Source: Ewingella allii (GTDB lineage Bacteria; Pseudomonadota; Gammaproteobacteria; Enterobacterales; Enterobacteriaceae). Taken from it: a DNA stretch of 64,000 nt. How positions within the stretch are numbered: the first letter of the stretch is position 1; each line of letters opens with the position of its first letter. Below are positions 35,875 through 44,729 of the stretch, piece by piece. The stretch lies in NCBI RefSeq assembly GCF_044430645.1, contig NZ_JAWUDN010000001.1:1346960-1410959 (forward strand). Reading direction: 5' to 3'. Position numbers and translations under genes: made by a program. The notes below the pieces were generated by a model. That model ran no database searches. It was not told where the DNA came from and saw nothing but the letters and a program-made list of their open reading frames with translations.

Positions 35875-37018
35875 GTGTTTCTGTTTCTCCAGCAAAGTCC
35901 AATGCTTCAGGCACCGGTAAATGTTCAGGTTTTTTCGGGATTAATCCGCCTTCACGCTTCCAGCGCTTAAGCTGATACACCCACGCCAGCACTTCCGCGA
36001 CCGCGGCATAAAGCGCGGCGGGGATCTGCTGACCAATATCACTATGACGGTAAAGCGCTCGCGCCAGCGGCGGGGCCTCCAGCGTCGGAATTCTATGTTC
36101 GGCAGCCAGTTCTTTTATGCGCAGCGCCACGTCACCCGCCCCTTTCGCCAACACTTTCGGCGCGCTCATTTTGCTTTCGCTATATTGCAGCGCAACGGCG
36201 TAGTGCGTCGGGTTGGTAACAATAACGTCGGCCTTCGGCACGTCGGCCATCATGCGGCGACGCGCCATGGCCCGCTGCTGCTGGCGAATACGGCCTTTAA
36301 CGTGCGGATCGCCTTCCTGACTCTTAAACTCGTCGCGAATGTCTTGTTTACTCATCCGCAACTTTTTAATGTGGCTCCAGATTTGCCAAAAGACGTCGAA
36401 CGCCACCATTGGGATCAGGCCGAATACCACCATCATGGCGCAAAACGCCACCATGCTTAGAGCCTCGGCCAGCGCCGGAATGGTCGGCTGCGCCATCAGG
36501 CGCATCATGTCCTGCCAGTGATGCCACAGGTAAAGACCGCAAATGAAGCCAACAATGGTGGCTTTCAGAATGGCTTTCAGGAGTTCTGCCAGCACCTGCG
36601 CTGAAAACATGCGCTTCAGCCCGGCAATGGGGTCCAGACGATTGAGCTTCGGCGCAAAAGATTTGCCGCTGAAGTTCAACCCGCCGAGCAGCAGAGGCGC
36701 GGCCAGCGCAACCAGAACTAACCCACCAATTACGGGCAGCAGTGCCCAAACTGCACGCCCCAGCAACGACGCCATTTGCCGCAGCATTTGCCGGTCATTG
36801 CTGATGATGTCGTGATCGAAATTCAGACCTTGTGAAATCATCACCGCTAACTGCCGCGCCATTGACTCCCCGGATACCCATAGCAATGAAAAACCGGCCC
36901 CCAGCATCAGCATGGAGGTCAGTTCGCGCGAGCGCGGTATCTGCCCTTCTTCGCGGGCCTTTTCAAGCCTGTGGGGTGTGGGGGCTTCGCTTTTTTCGAG
37001 ATCGCTTTCTTCAGCCAC
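35867..37018 (-). CDS. flhB: Flagellar export switch protein FlhB
   Basis: A 383-residue export-gate protein that switches substrate class from rod/hook to filament. The N-terminal EKSEAPTPHRLEKAREEGQIPRS and four transmembrane helices are followed by the self-cleaving cytoplasmic domain, with the NPTH motif at residues 269-272, at the same position as in Salmonella. It is the first gene of flhBAE. Its upstream region borders the accessory island rather than cheZ. Confidence 0.97.
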   Translation of the reverse strand: MAEESDLEKSEAPTPHRLEKAREEGQIPRSRELTSMLMLGAGFSLLWVSGESMARQLAVMISQGLNFDHDIISNDRQMLRQMASLLGRAVWALLPVIGGLVLVALAAPLLLGGLNFSGKSFAPKLNRLDPIAGLKRMFSAQVLAELLKAILKATIVGFICGLYLWHHWQDMMRLMAQPTIPALAEALSMVAFCAMMVVFGLIPMVAFDVFWQIWSHIKKLRMSKQDIRDEFKSQEGDPHVKGRIRQQQRAMARRRMMADVPKADVIVTNPTHYAVALQYSESKMSAPKVLAKGAGDVALRIKELAAEHRIPTLEAPPLARALYRHSDIGQQIPAALYAAVAEVLAWVYQLKRWKREGGLIPKKPEHLPVPEALDFAGETETHG

Positions 37019-37050
37019 CGGTCGGTTCCTGTTGGTGCATCATCCATCGC

Positions 37051-37066
37051 CAAAAAGCCATGGATA
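37051..37066 (+). repeat. Direct repeat, left copy
   Basis: CAAAAAGCCATGGATA recurs at 37325-37340 as CAAAAAACCATGGATA (15 of 16 bases identical), 274 bases apart, at the flhB edge of the accessory island. Confidence 0.6.
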
Positions 37067-37324
37067 CAATTTCAGGCATAGCATGCCAAAACCTTGTGGG
37101 TCTGATTGCTGGAACAAAGGGGATAAATGGGGGTTATTCTTGAGATAAATGGCTTGAAGGTGATTACTGAGATTGCGCCACGCGCAACTATACAACTCGG
37201 AATGACTTACCCAGCGAAGGTTTTTTCATGACAACTTTTATAATTCCTCTCATATTGCCATGAAATGGAGCTACATAATTAAATAAGCGGCACTAACTCT
37301 TACAAATCGTTATATATACACCAT

Positions 37325-37340
37325 CAAAAAACCATGGATA
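37325..37340 (+). repeat. Direct repeat, right copy
   Basis: CAAAAAACCATGGATA, the partner of 37051-37066. It lies 13 bases before the recombinase start codon. No third copy was found near cheZ. Confidence 0.6.
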
Positions 37341-37353
37341 GGTAATCAAAATA

Positions 37354-37899
37354 ATGCAGAATTTTTTAAATCAGCAAGAAATAGAGAAAATGATTACGGC
37401 AACGGCTACGGGTAAAAACCGTGCGCGTGATGAATGCATGTTGTTAATGTGTTTTATACATGGACTGCGCGTGACAGAGCTAATTAATTTGCGGATTAGT
37501 GATATTGAATTACAAACAAAAAGGATTTCCGTTTCCCGTTTAAAAAACGGTTTTACTGTCCAGCACCCTTTGCAGCCCCGCGAAATTGTAGCTATAGAAA
37601 ATTGGTTACAGATACGTTCAGGCTTTTTAGATGCAGATACTCCGTGGTTGTTCCTATCAAAACATGGCGGGCAGCTTTCCAGACAGCAATTCTATCGACT
37701 CGTGCGTAAATATGGCGAAATGGCCGGGCTGGATACTCAGGTTCATCCCCATATGCTTAGGCATGCCTGCGGCTATGCTTTAGCCGATAAAGGCTTTGAT
37801 ACAAGATTGATTCAAAATTATTTAGGGCATCGTAATATTCAAAACACCGCTATTTACACTACCAGCAATACGCCACATTTTGTGGCGGTAGAGATTTAA
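37354..37899 (+). CDS. FimB/FimE-like tyrosine recombinase
   Basis: A 181-residue site-specific recombinase made of the catalytic domain only, the size class of FimB, FimE and MrpI, which flip fimbrial promoters. The full catalytic set is visible: Arg39 (HGLRVTEL), Lys64, His133 and Arg136 (HPHMLRHACG), His159 (LGHRNIQNT) and the nucleophile Tyr168. It lies at the flhB end of the island, convergent with the two LuxR genes of the fimbrial locus. The target could be an invertible element controlling the fimbrial operon; alternatively it could have served island integration. I could not identify its recombination sites. Confidence 0.88.
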   Translation: MQNFLNQQEIEKMITATATGKNRARDECMLLMCFIHGLRVTELINLRISDIELQTKRISVSRLKNGFTVQHPLQPREIVAIENWLQIRSGFLDADTPWLFLSKHGGQLSRQQFYRLVRKYGEMAGLDTQVHPHMLRHACGYALADKGFDTRLIQNYLGHRNIQNTAIYTTSNTPHFVAVEI

Positions 37900-37929
37900 T
37901 CTCAGTTGCCGAATCTGATGTTTGACTCT

Positions 37930-37956
37930 CGCCCTTCACTATAAAGTTGAAGGGCG
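37930..37956. terminator. Hairpin between the recombinase and LuxR genes
   Basis: CGCCCTTCA and TGAAGGGCG form nine perfect base pairs around a nine-base loop in the gap between two convergent genes. There is no clear T run, so it is a probable 3'-end hairpin. Confidence 0.55.
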
Positions 37957-37996
37957 GGCCTACTTATTTACACCCTAATTGAGATACACACTATGT

Positions 37997-38650
37997 TTAG
38001 AGATAAAGTTTATCTTTCATCAAAAATAATTCAGCATCATTTTTAACGGATAATTTACGCATAGCATTACACTTATGGGCACTGATCGTCTTAATACTAA
38101 GACTTCTCAGAGTAGCAATTTCTCCCAGACTCATTCCATTAAACAGATGCTTAAGCACTTCCTTTTCACTGCAGGTAAGTTGACGAGCAGAGAGATCGGC
38201 TGAACTATTTTGCAAGGCAAGATAGCCACAGATCTTCTGGCTTAGAAAACGTCTCCCTTGTAAAGCCTGCCTAAAAGAATCAACAATTTTGGCTAAAGGC
38301 TCACTACGTGCAATAAGACTGATATTAGGCTCGCAAAGCAAGGGGCGCATTTGCTCTCCTGACTGACAAGATGTGTAGACAATCATAATCAGATTAGGAT
38401 ACTGCGAACATAGATTTAGAATAATATCTCGCCCTTCGATGAAGGACTCACTCTGGCTGTACAAATCAGTGACGAGCACATCAACTGACTGATACATAAA
38501 GGCTTCGCTTACCTTCTTAAGACTGTTTTCTTGCAAAATGACATCTTTCACGATACCTAGTGAATCAAGAAAATAGCATAGACCGGCAAGTGCTAGCGGG
38601 CTGCTATCCATTAATGCTATTTTGAGTGGTGTAGTTGGCATGACACGCAA
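37997..38650 (-). CDS. LuxR/FixJ-type regulator, second of a tandem pair
   Basis: A 217-residue RcsB/FimZ-like response regulator. The C-terminal LuxR helix-turn-helix is clear (LTCSEKEVLKHLFNGMSLGEIATLRSLSIKTISAHK, residues about 155-190). The receiver is eroded: ALMDSSPLALAG replaces the usual Asp pair by Asp-Ser, the phospho-acceptor Asp is kept (LVTDLY), and the conserved Lys is replaced by Arg in IARSEP. It probably regulates the neighbouring fimbrial genes without normal phosphorylation. It follows its paralogue after 57 bases. Confidence 0.82.
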   Translation of the reverse strand: MRVMPTTPLKIALMDSSPLALAGLCYFLDSLGIVKDVILQENSLKKVSEAFMYQSVDVLVTDLYSQSESFIEGRDIILNLCSQYPNLIMIVYTSCQSGEQMRPLLCEPNISLIARSEPLAKIVDSFRQALQGRRFLSQKICGYLALQNSSADLSARQLTCSEKEVLKHLFNGMSLGEIATLRSLSIKTISAHKCNAMRKLSVKNDAELFLMKDKLYL

Positions 38651-38707
38651 AATATAACTCCCTGTATTATTAGATGTATGCCGTTTTATTGGCCGACCGT
38701 TATTACG

Positions 38708-39427
38708 TCAGAAGACAACGCCGGGCCAAGCTTTCATCATCCATATTCCTTGTGCAAACAGCTCACTGTCGTTCTTAAATCCTAACTTCGCCATAGCGTT
38801 GCGTTTATGAGTGCTAATAGTGCGGATATCACGATGCATTTTCGCTGCCACTGAAGAGACATTCATACCGGAAAAAAGATAGGTCAACACATCCAACTCG
38901 CGTCGTGTCAGCGCAGTTATCTCTTTTCCCGGGTCTGATAAGCTCAACAACTGTCGCAGTTTAGGGCTGTAAAATTTCCCCCCTGATACAATCTGCGAGA
39001 TACATTGAACAAAGGCTATCGTCGGCTCACTTTTCAATAAAATGCCGTGAGCACCCGATGAAACGACCAATTGAAGTATTCTGTATTCGCTAAAAGCGGT
39101 GCAGACAATAACTTTTACCTCCGGCCAGCGAGAATGTAATGAAGGCAAAAGCCTTAATCCATCCAAAACAGATTCTTTTTCCCCGCATAAATCCATCAAT
39201 AAAAGTTTTGGGCGATGAGCCTTAATTAGCGGCATGATGTCCGCCAGCGAATTGGTATGAATAATATCCTTACCTACATCGCAACTCTCCAGTAAAAGGC
39301 GACGCATCCCTAAAGCTGTCACGGGGCAGCTCTCCATAATGATCACCCCGTTATTTTTAACGGCTTGAGGTTTCATGGATGATGACGATGCACAACGGTG
39401 TAACTGCGACATTGGAAAATTATTCAT
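38708..39427 (-). CDS. LuxR/FixJ-type regulator, first of a tandem pair
   Basis: A 239-residue paralogue of the next gene, in the RcsB/FimZ/MrkI group. A 25-residue Ser-rich N-terminal extension precedes the receiver; a start further in is possible. The first acidic-pair position reads Glu-Ser (IIMESCPVTALG), the acceptor Asp is present in LLLMDLCGEKES and the switch Lys in LLKSEP. The DNA-binding domain is TALTRRELDVLTYLFSGMNVSSVAAKMHRDIRTISTHKR. It starts 151 bases after the minor pilin gene on the same strand, so it is likely a dedicated fimbrial regulator. Confidence 0.82.
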   Translation of the reverse strand: MNNFPMSQLHRCASSSSMKPQAVKNNGVIIMESCPVTALGMRRLLLESCDVGKDIIHTNSLADIMPLIKAHRPKLLLMDLCGEKESVLDGLRLLPSLHSRWPEVKVIVCTAFSEYRILQLVVSSGAHGILLKSEPTIAFVQCISQIVSGGKFYSPKLRQLLSLSDPGKEITALTRRELDVLTYLFSGMNVSSVAAKMHRDIRTISTHKRNAMAKLGFKNDSELFAQGIWMMKAWPGVVF

Positions 39428-39577
39428 CTTCTCATCTTTATGTTCGGAAAATAGAGAGTGTTATTAAACTGGCTTAACGCTTTCATTTCTAACAGTTAGC
39501 AACAATAGTGAAGTCCTTTTATTTATTACAAACTCACAGGAACAAAGTATCATCGTTTCTCAGCATCAAAATACTAC

Positions 39578-40111
39578 TTATTGATATGTGAAGCTAACCT
39601 GCATACTGCCTACTATTGATCCTGGGGTGACATTACCGGAAACAGTATATGCACGCGCTTGTAAATTAAACTTTGCCGTAGAACTTGCGCTCTCTATTGC
39701 CTGCGTAACATTGGCGCCGTTACCTAACATCCGACTGTCACTGATATTTTGTACTTGGATCTGTAGGTTAGTTGCCGAACCTGTGTTGATAAAAGTATCT
39801 GAGCCTGCGGAGGCTGGGGTCCCATTCACTGTCATTGTGACACTTTTGGTGGTTTCAGGGCATGCGCTCAATTGCAGACTAAAATTGACCCAGGGTGCTG
39901 CTGAACCAGCTGATGATAGAACATATTGATGTATACCATCACCCAGGTTTACCTCAACGCCAGAGGTCGGGAAATTAACCCGGCAAGCCGCGGCTTTTAT
40001 ATTGCCGGTGATTTGCAAAGTCGTGGCTGACTTTGAGGAAAACGAGGTTGCACTTAAAATCAGCATTATTGACGAAATCACCTTGAATTTCGTCGCTGTA
40101 AAAATAGTCAT
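39578..40111 (-). CDS. Minor fimbrial subunit
   Basis: A 177-residue exported pilin with a signal peptide (to about SSKSA), a cysteine pair (AACRVNF and LSACPE) and the C-terminal aromatic beta-zipper GSMQVSFTYQ that pairs with the chaperone. It is the last structural gene of the fimbrial operon, in the position of MrkF-type minor pilins that terminate or anchor the fibre. The exact role is inferred. Confidence 0.85.
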   Translation of the reverse strand: MTIFTATKFKVISSIMLILSATSFSSKSATTLQITGNIKAAACRVNFPTSGVEVNLGDGIHQYVLSSAGSAAPWVNFSLQLSACPETTKSVTMTVNGTPASAGSDTFINTGSATNLQIQVQNISDSRMLGNGANVTQAIESASSTAKFNLQARAYTVSGNVTPGSIVGSMQVSFTYQ

Positions 40112-40181
40112 ATCTACATCCTTCTAACCTTTAAGTAGCATTCACTTTTAAGGTGAATGCTATGGGATGCTGCTTGTCAGC

Positions 40182-41291
40182 TTACTCAAGCTCAGCCTGA
40201 ATCGTTGCAGTCGCAGTAAAATTACCGGTGCCCGGTGTTCGCCCAGTGGTATTAATGGGGTAGAGCTTTATCTGGGTAGATGCAGATTGCGACGCGTAAT
40301 TCATATTTAACGGCAGGTCTCCGCTTATTGGTGGGATAACTGCGCCTGAAGCATTTTCAATTTTTACGCCCACATTTTCGTTAGTGGTTGCCAGAACGCT
40401 GGGTTCACTTGGGTCTGGCGTCCCCTGAAACGAAAGGCTCACCTTGACACCCTCTGAAATATTGTTACAGGCGACATTAAGTTGCTGGTTTTTAGGCACA
40501 AAACCTTTGGCCATCTCACCTTTAGTATTAATATTCGTGGCGATAATATCGCCGAAAGGAATAGTGATCACTCCTCCGCCGTTGATAGTGCAGGATTGGG
40601 GTACAGTTACTGTTCCACTCATATAGACAGAAGAAACGGGTACTGTTGAGATACTTTCGCCATCAGTAGCAACAAAAATATCAACAACTTTAGTCATTGG
40701 AATAGTCTGTACGCCGACGAAGGCTCTTCTAAAATAGAGTGAAACTGAACCTTTATTGCCAGTTTCCCAAAAACCACTTCTTTCACAGGATGTACCTGTA
40801 GTATTTTGATTGCTCATATGGAAAGGTGCAGGGATCATTTTCCTTAAACCACCCGCGACAAAAATACTACTCGCCACTCCTAAGTAAGGGCTTATCCCAT
40901 AGTATTTATTAGTACCATCGTTATAAACCACCCCACCACTTTCAGGTACTTTTGCGGTAATATATGGTGCAAAAAAGACCCCACGGCAATTGCATCGAAT
41001 AATGTAATCACCCGCGGTATTCCAACTAAATGCGTTGGGCTTTAACATTCCCGCGGTATTTTCTGATGGCGTAGTTAAGGTATAATTCATATTAAAATTA
41101 TACACTTTAGTACTGGTGTCAGGCCCGCAGGTAGCAGAATTTGCTGTTCCACTAAACGCGAATAATGCAATACTCGTCCCTAACAGCGTAAACGCTCTGG
41201 CATATCCAACTTTGTTCTTGGCAGAGTTCGTTAACTGCGAGAAAACAGTGCTATTTATATTATTCATATTCAAATTCCATTTCATCGACAT
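40182..41291 (-). CDS. Fimbrial tip adhesin (two-domain)
   Basis: A 369-residue exported protein, about twice the size of a pilin, which is typical of tip adhesins such as FimH and MrkD. A signal peptide within a long N-terminal segment ends near ANSA-TCGPD. The N-terminal receptor-binding-like domain (about 55-230) has several cysteines. The C-terminal pilin domain begins near TVTVPQSCTINGGG and ends GNFTATATIQAELE. The ligand cannot be predicted. It overlaps the usher stop by ten bases; in-frame ATGs at residues 3 and 9 are alternative starts. Confidence 0.83.
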   Translation of the reverse strand: MSMKWNLNMNNINSTVFSQLTNSAKNKVGYARAFTLLGTSIALFAFSGTANSATCGPDTSTKVYNFNMNYTLTTPSENTAGMLKPNAFSWNTAGDYIIRCNCRGVFFAPYITAKVPESGGVVYNDGTNKYYGISPYLGVASSIFVAGGLRKMIPAPFHMSNQNTTGTSCERSGFWETGNKGSVSLYFRRAFVGVQTIPMTKVVDIFVATDGESISTVPVSSVYMSGTVTVPQSCTINGGGVITIPFGDIIATNINTKGEMAKGFVPKNQQLNVACNNISEGVKVSLSFQGTPDPSEPSVLATTNENVGVKIENASGAVIPPISGDLPLNMNYASQSASTQIKLYPINTTGRTPGTGNFTATATIQAELE

Positions 41292-43837
41292 TCCCCTTTC
41301 AACAACTCGATATTGGCAGCGTCAATCGATTTTTGCAGGCGATAATCCACTTCGCAGGTTTGCGATGCAGCATTACCCCATTTCACACTTAATCGTCCTG
41401 AGTCACTCATCCCGGTAAGATAAACCTGGCCACCGTCACCGACGATATTTCCGTTATAACTCTTGTTACTAAGATCAGTAACCATGGCACCAAATGGCAC
41501 TGGCTCACCATTGCTACGGATAAGAGTCATTAATACACGCTGGCCAACGCGAGGGTTGAAATCGGCACGTACTACAGCTCCTCGAGCAGGAATCACCGAT
41601 GTTGAACTCATGGTGATATCTACATCGTCAGGCAGGGATTGAGTATCAAGCACAATTTGGTTATTACGATATGGCGTTGCGTAAGGTACGACCGCGTATC
41701 CGCGCCCATCAGTGATAACGCCTGAGTTGCCAGTTACTCTTACATTTCCAGCCCCTGGCGCTTTCACCAAGACCATGGTTTCACTCAAAGGTTGAGAGAG
41801 GGTTAAACCATTTTCATGGACTATCGCTCCACCTTCTAAACCATAACTCAGACGGCGTTGGTTTTTGTCATAGCTATAGCCAACATTGAATTCGCCTTGT
41901 CCCCCTTTATAATCGGCGGCGGCGCTTCCACTGGATCCCTGACCTTGACTGCCATAGCCCTGGCTCAGGTTATAACTTAAATTATCATCAGCCAAAGCTG
42001 TACCACTTAAGCCTAGGTTATTAGTGGTATTGCCTTTTTTACTGGTGCTCATACCATAGGTGGCGTATCCGCCCGGTAACCATTTATTCAATGGTATGCT
42101 GACGTTAAGGGCAAAAATTTGGTCAGTATATAGAGTACGGGAACCGTAGCCGTCCGTACCATTTTTGTTGTAAGTGTAATTCAGGCCATACGAAATACCA
42201 GACCATGTATTGTTATATCCCACTCCGACAGATTCAGTACTGCGATTATTATTCCAATACTTTTCTTTAACCATGCTGACTGAAATCGCACCGCCCTTCT
42301 GCCACAGATTTTGGCTCATGGTCAACTCAAAACGGTTCTTTTTCTGGTCCGAAGTATAGCTATTGCCGTTGTTGTAGCTGTCTAATGCTTCTTGCAGGGT
42401 ATAGAAACCTGCCGTTGAATAACGGTAGCTAGCAAGACTGAAGTTAGTCCCTGTTTCTACGAAGCTTTTCCCGTAGCGCAACCGATATGATTGACCACTG
42501 GTTTTAGGGGTATCTTTCTGAGTGGTCCAAGCTTGCGTGACATCAGCAGACAACGCACCAATTCGCCCTAAATTTTGCCCCAAACCAGCGACAAAAGCCT
42601 GATATTTAGTGGCAGCCTGTACCCCACCGTAAACAGTGGCCCCATAGCGCATGCCATAAATAGCAGTGCCCTGTGAAAAGACTGCTTTCTCAACATCACT
42701 GTTGCTTGAGCGGTATTGACCACTGGTCAGGCTATATTTGAGTCGACCTTCGCGCTGAAGTACCGGGACAGCGGCGAAAGGAACAACCAAATTCTGTTCG
42801 CTTCCGTCGGCCTCTTTGATAGTGACCTGTAAGTCACCGGAGCCCGATGTTGGATAGAGATCCGAAATATTAAATGGACCCGGTGCGACATAGCTTTGAT
42901 AAATAATATAACCATTCTGCCTGATAGTGACCTGCGCATTACTTCGCGCAATCCCACGCACTACCGGTGAGTAGCCTTTCATGCTGTCAGGGAGCATGTC
43001 ATCGTCAGAGGCGAGTTGCGCACCGCGAAACGAAACAGCATCAAATACTTCACTTGGCGAAGCACTATCACCCAGAGTTAACTGGCTCTTTAATACCTTA
43101 ATATCGCGCTGCATATAGGTATTAATTGATTTCCAGCGGTCCTTACCATCGCTATCTCGGCTCCACGTAGAATAGTTACGCAGGCGCCAATCGGCCAGAT
43201 TCATGCCGGTTCTAAGGTTCAAATAATAACTATCACTATCCTGTGAAATACTATTTTTGGCCTCTTGATTCGCACCGGTAAAATTGTAATTCATCAACAG
43301 GGCTGGAATACCGTTATCCCATTTTTCCGGCGATACGTAGCCACGAGCCTGTTGATTTAGTGCTGCTTGAGGAAGGCTAAGGTCTAAACGCTGCTGTTCA
43401 AAATCAAAACGTGCCGATGCCTGCGGAATATCCTGGCTGAGGTTCACGCACTCATCCGTTGTGTTGATTTTTGGATACAGCGCGAGTTTGACGCCCAACT
43501 CTTTTAACATCTCACTATTTAGGCAGGGTAGAAGGCTTTGGGTTCCTGCTGCATCAGTGAATAAGTTAAAGTTGACATCCTGTGTGATGATCATTGTCCC
43601 GTTGAGATAAATATCAACGCGATAAGTCCCTGGTGGCTGATTTCCACTTTTTTCAAAAATTGAAAGATCAGCATTTCCCTGCATTGGGTTATCAATTTCA
43701 AGTAAAGCCGGACTAAAATATTCCTCAGCGTTCGCGATCCCGGCTCCGCCAAGCATTGCAGCAAGCTGGCAGGAGATGAACCAAGCGAGATAGGAATGTT
43801 TGAAGCCGACTGAGCGGTAACTCTTCGGTTTTTTCAT
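41282..43837 (-). CDS. Fimbrial outer-membrane usher
   Basis: An 851-residue PapC/FimD-family usher that forms the outer-membrane secretion and assembly pore. I use the ATG at 43837, giving a signal sequence (MKKPKSYRSVGFKHSYLAWF... to ANA-EEYF); a longer in-frame start lies upstream. The N-terminal periplasmic domain binds chaperone-subunit complexes (EEYFSPALLEIDN). The 24-strand barrel with plug includes SVSFRGAQLASDDDMLPDSM-like segments and YRSVGVGYNN-type repeats; the C-terminal domains hold the cysteine pair around SQTCEVDYRL. It is full length, with no frameshift seen. Confidence 0.93.
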   Translation of the reverse strand: MKKPKSYRSVGFKHSYLAWFISCQLAAMLGGAGIANAEEYFSPALLEIDNPMQGNADLSIFEKSGNQPPGTYRVDIYLNGTMIITQDVNFNLFTDAAGTQSLLPCLNSEMLKELGVKLALYPKINTTDECVNLSQDIPQASARFDFEQQRLDLSLPQAALNQQARGYVSPEKWDNGIPALLMNYNFTGANQEAKNSISQDSDSYYLNLRTGMNLADWRLRNYSTWSRDSDGKDRWKSINTYMQRDIKVLKSQLTLGDSASPSEVFDAVSFRGAQLASDDDMLPDSMKGYSPVVRGIARSNAQVTIRQNGYIIYQSYVAPGPFNISDLYPTSGSGDLQVTIKEADGSEQNLVVPFAAVPVLQREGRLKYSLTSGQYRSSNSDVEKAVFSQGTAIYGMRYGATVYGGVQAATKYQAFVAGLGQNLGRIGALSADVTQAWTTQKDTPKTSGQSYRLRYGKSFVETGTNFSLASYRYSTAGFYTLQEALDSYNNGNSYTSDQKKNRFELTMSQNLWQKGGAISVSMVKEKYWNNNRSTESVGVGYNNTWSGISYGLNYTYNKNGTDGYGSRTLYTDQIFALNVSIPLNKWLPGGYATYGMSTSKKGNTTNNLGLSGTALADDNLSYNLSQGYGSQGQGSSGSAAADYKGGQGEFNVGYSYDKNQRRLSYGLEGGAIVHENGLTLSQPLSETMVLVKAPGAGNVRVTGNSGVITDGRGYAVVPYATPYRNNQIVLDTQSLPDDVDITMSSTSVIPARGAVVRADFNPRVGQRVLMTLIRSNGEPVPFGAMVTDLSNKSYNGNIVGDGGQVYLTGMSDSGRLSVKWGNAASQTCEVDYRLQKSIDAANIELLKGECR

Positions 43838-43940
43838 TATTTTGATTCCATTCTTATCACCGCCAAATAATCGGCGTGATAGGTAGTGCGCATCCATAGC
43901 GCCCTGACGTTATTTACGCCTACTTAGTGGCTATTAGCGA

Positions 43941-44627
43941 TCATAATGTCTGAACAAATGATTGGCTTGTGCCGCCATAATCGTTGATATATTGCCAGCT
44001 TAAGGTGTTACCGGAGATATTATTCGGTAAAGTAAAACTGACGTTTGAATATGGCGCCACCATTGGGACATCTTTAATTTCCGCGCCGTTAAGTTTGACG
44101 TTAAAGAAAGTAAAATAGTGGGCTGAAGAGTTGGTGATCTGCACAGAATTACCCGTACGTTGCCATGTCAGTTTTTTTACGGCATCTTCGGGTGTAGTTT
44201 CGACACCTGTAGGTCTATATATCAACTTAATCCGCGTTTTGACGGCAATTTGCAGTGTATTCTCTCTTTTTTCCGCATAAGGAATTGATTTAATATTCAT
44301 CCAGAATATAGATTCCCTATCCTCCGGCAGATTTCCTCCGGCGCGTATCACGCGCAAAACATTCTGCCGTTCAGCATCCAGACGGAATAATGGCGGTGTA
44401 GCGAGAAATGGCGCCTTTTCTGCTTTTTTCTGCCCTGAAACAAGCTCACCGTCTACCCAGGATTGAATAAGGAAAGGAACCTTGTCAGGATTATTAACAG
44501 TGATTGATGCTTCTTTCTTATTGCCTTCGTAAATAAGACGTGTGCCGCCAATGACAATCCCTGCTTGTACCGATGTGGTTATAAACAGCAAAAATGCTGT
44601 GATAATCGTAGCTCGCCATCTTTCCAT
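43941..44627 (-). CDS. Periplasmic fimbrial chaperone (PapD family)
   Basis: A 228-residue two-domain immunoglobulin-like chaperone. The signal peptide ends SVQA-GIVIGGTRLIYEGNKKEASI, with the family's conserved N-terminal strand. LFRLDAERQNVLRVI and FWMNIKSIP are the G1 and F1 strand regions; the short F1-G1 loop suggests the FGS (FimC/PapD) class. It lies between the major pilin and the usher genes. Confidence 0.93.
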   Translation of the reverse strand: MERWRATIITAFLLFITTSVQAGIVIGGTRLIYEGNKKEASITVNNPDKVPFLIQSWVDGELVSGQKKAEKAPFLATPPLFRLDAERQNVLRVIRAGGNLPEDRESIFWMNIKSIPYAEKRENTLQIAVKTRIKLIYRPTGVETTPEDAVKKLTWQRTGNSVQITNSSAHYFTFFNVKLNGAEIKDVPMVAPYSNVSFTLPNNISGNTLSWQYINDYGGTSQSFVQTL

Positions 44628-44655
44628 GATGTTTACCCAATAAAATATCTTAAAT

Positions 44656-44684
44656 AGATCAAGGGTAATATCTACCCCTGATCT
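44656..44684 (-). other. Intra-operon hairpin after the major pilin gene
   Basis: AGATCA-A-GGGTA pairs with TACCC-C-TGATCT around a five-base loop, with one mismatch. It lies 46 bases after the major pilin stop codon, where pilus operons often have a stem-loop that keeps the pilin mRNA stable and cuts expression of chaperone and usher. Confidence 0.65.
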
Positions 44685-44729
44685 GATATATCAAATCGCT
44701 TCTAAACCATTATGTTTAATGACTGAGAT

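Larger units (their letters stand above)
37019..37353. other. Junction region between flhB and the accessory island
   Basis: A 335-base gap without a gene. It should contain the flhB promoter (minus strand) and that of the recombinase gene (plus strand, AT-rich before 37354). A 16-base near-perfect direct repeat lies at its two ends. I found no sigma-28 site and could not fix an FlhDC site. Confidence 0.55.
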
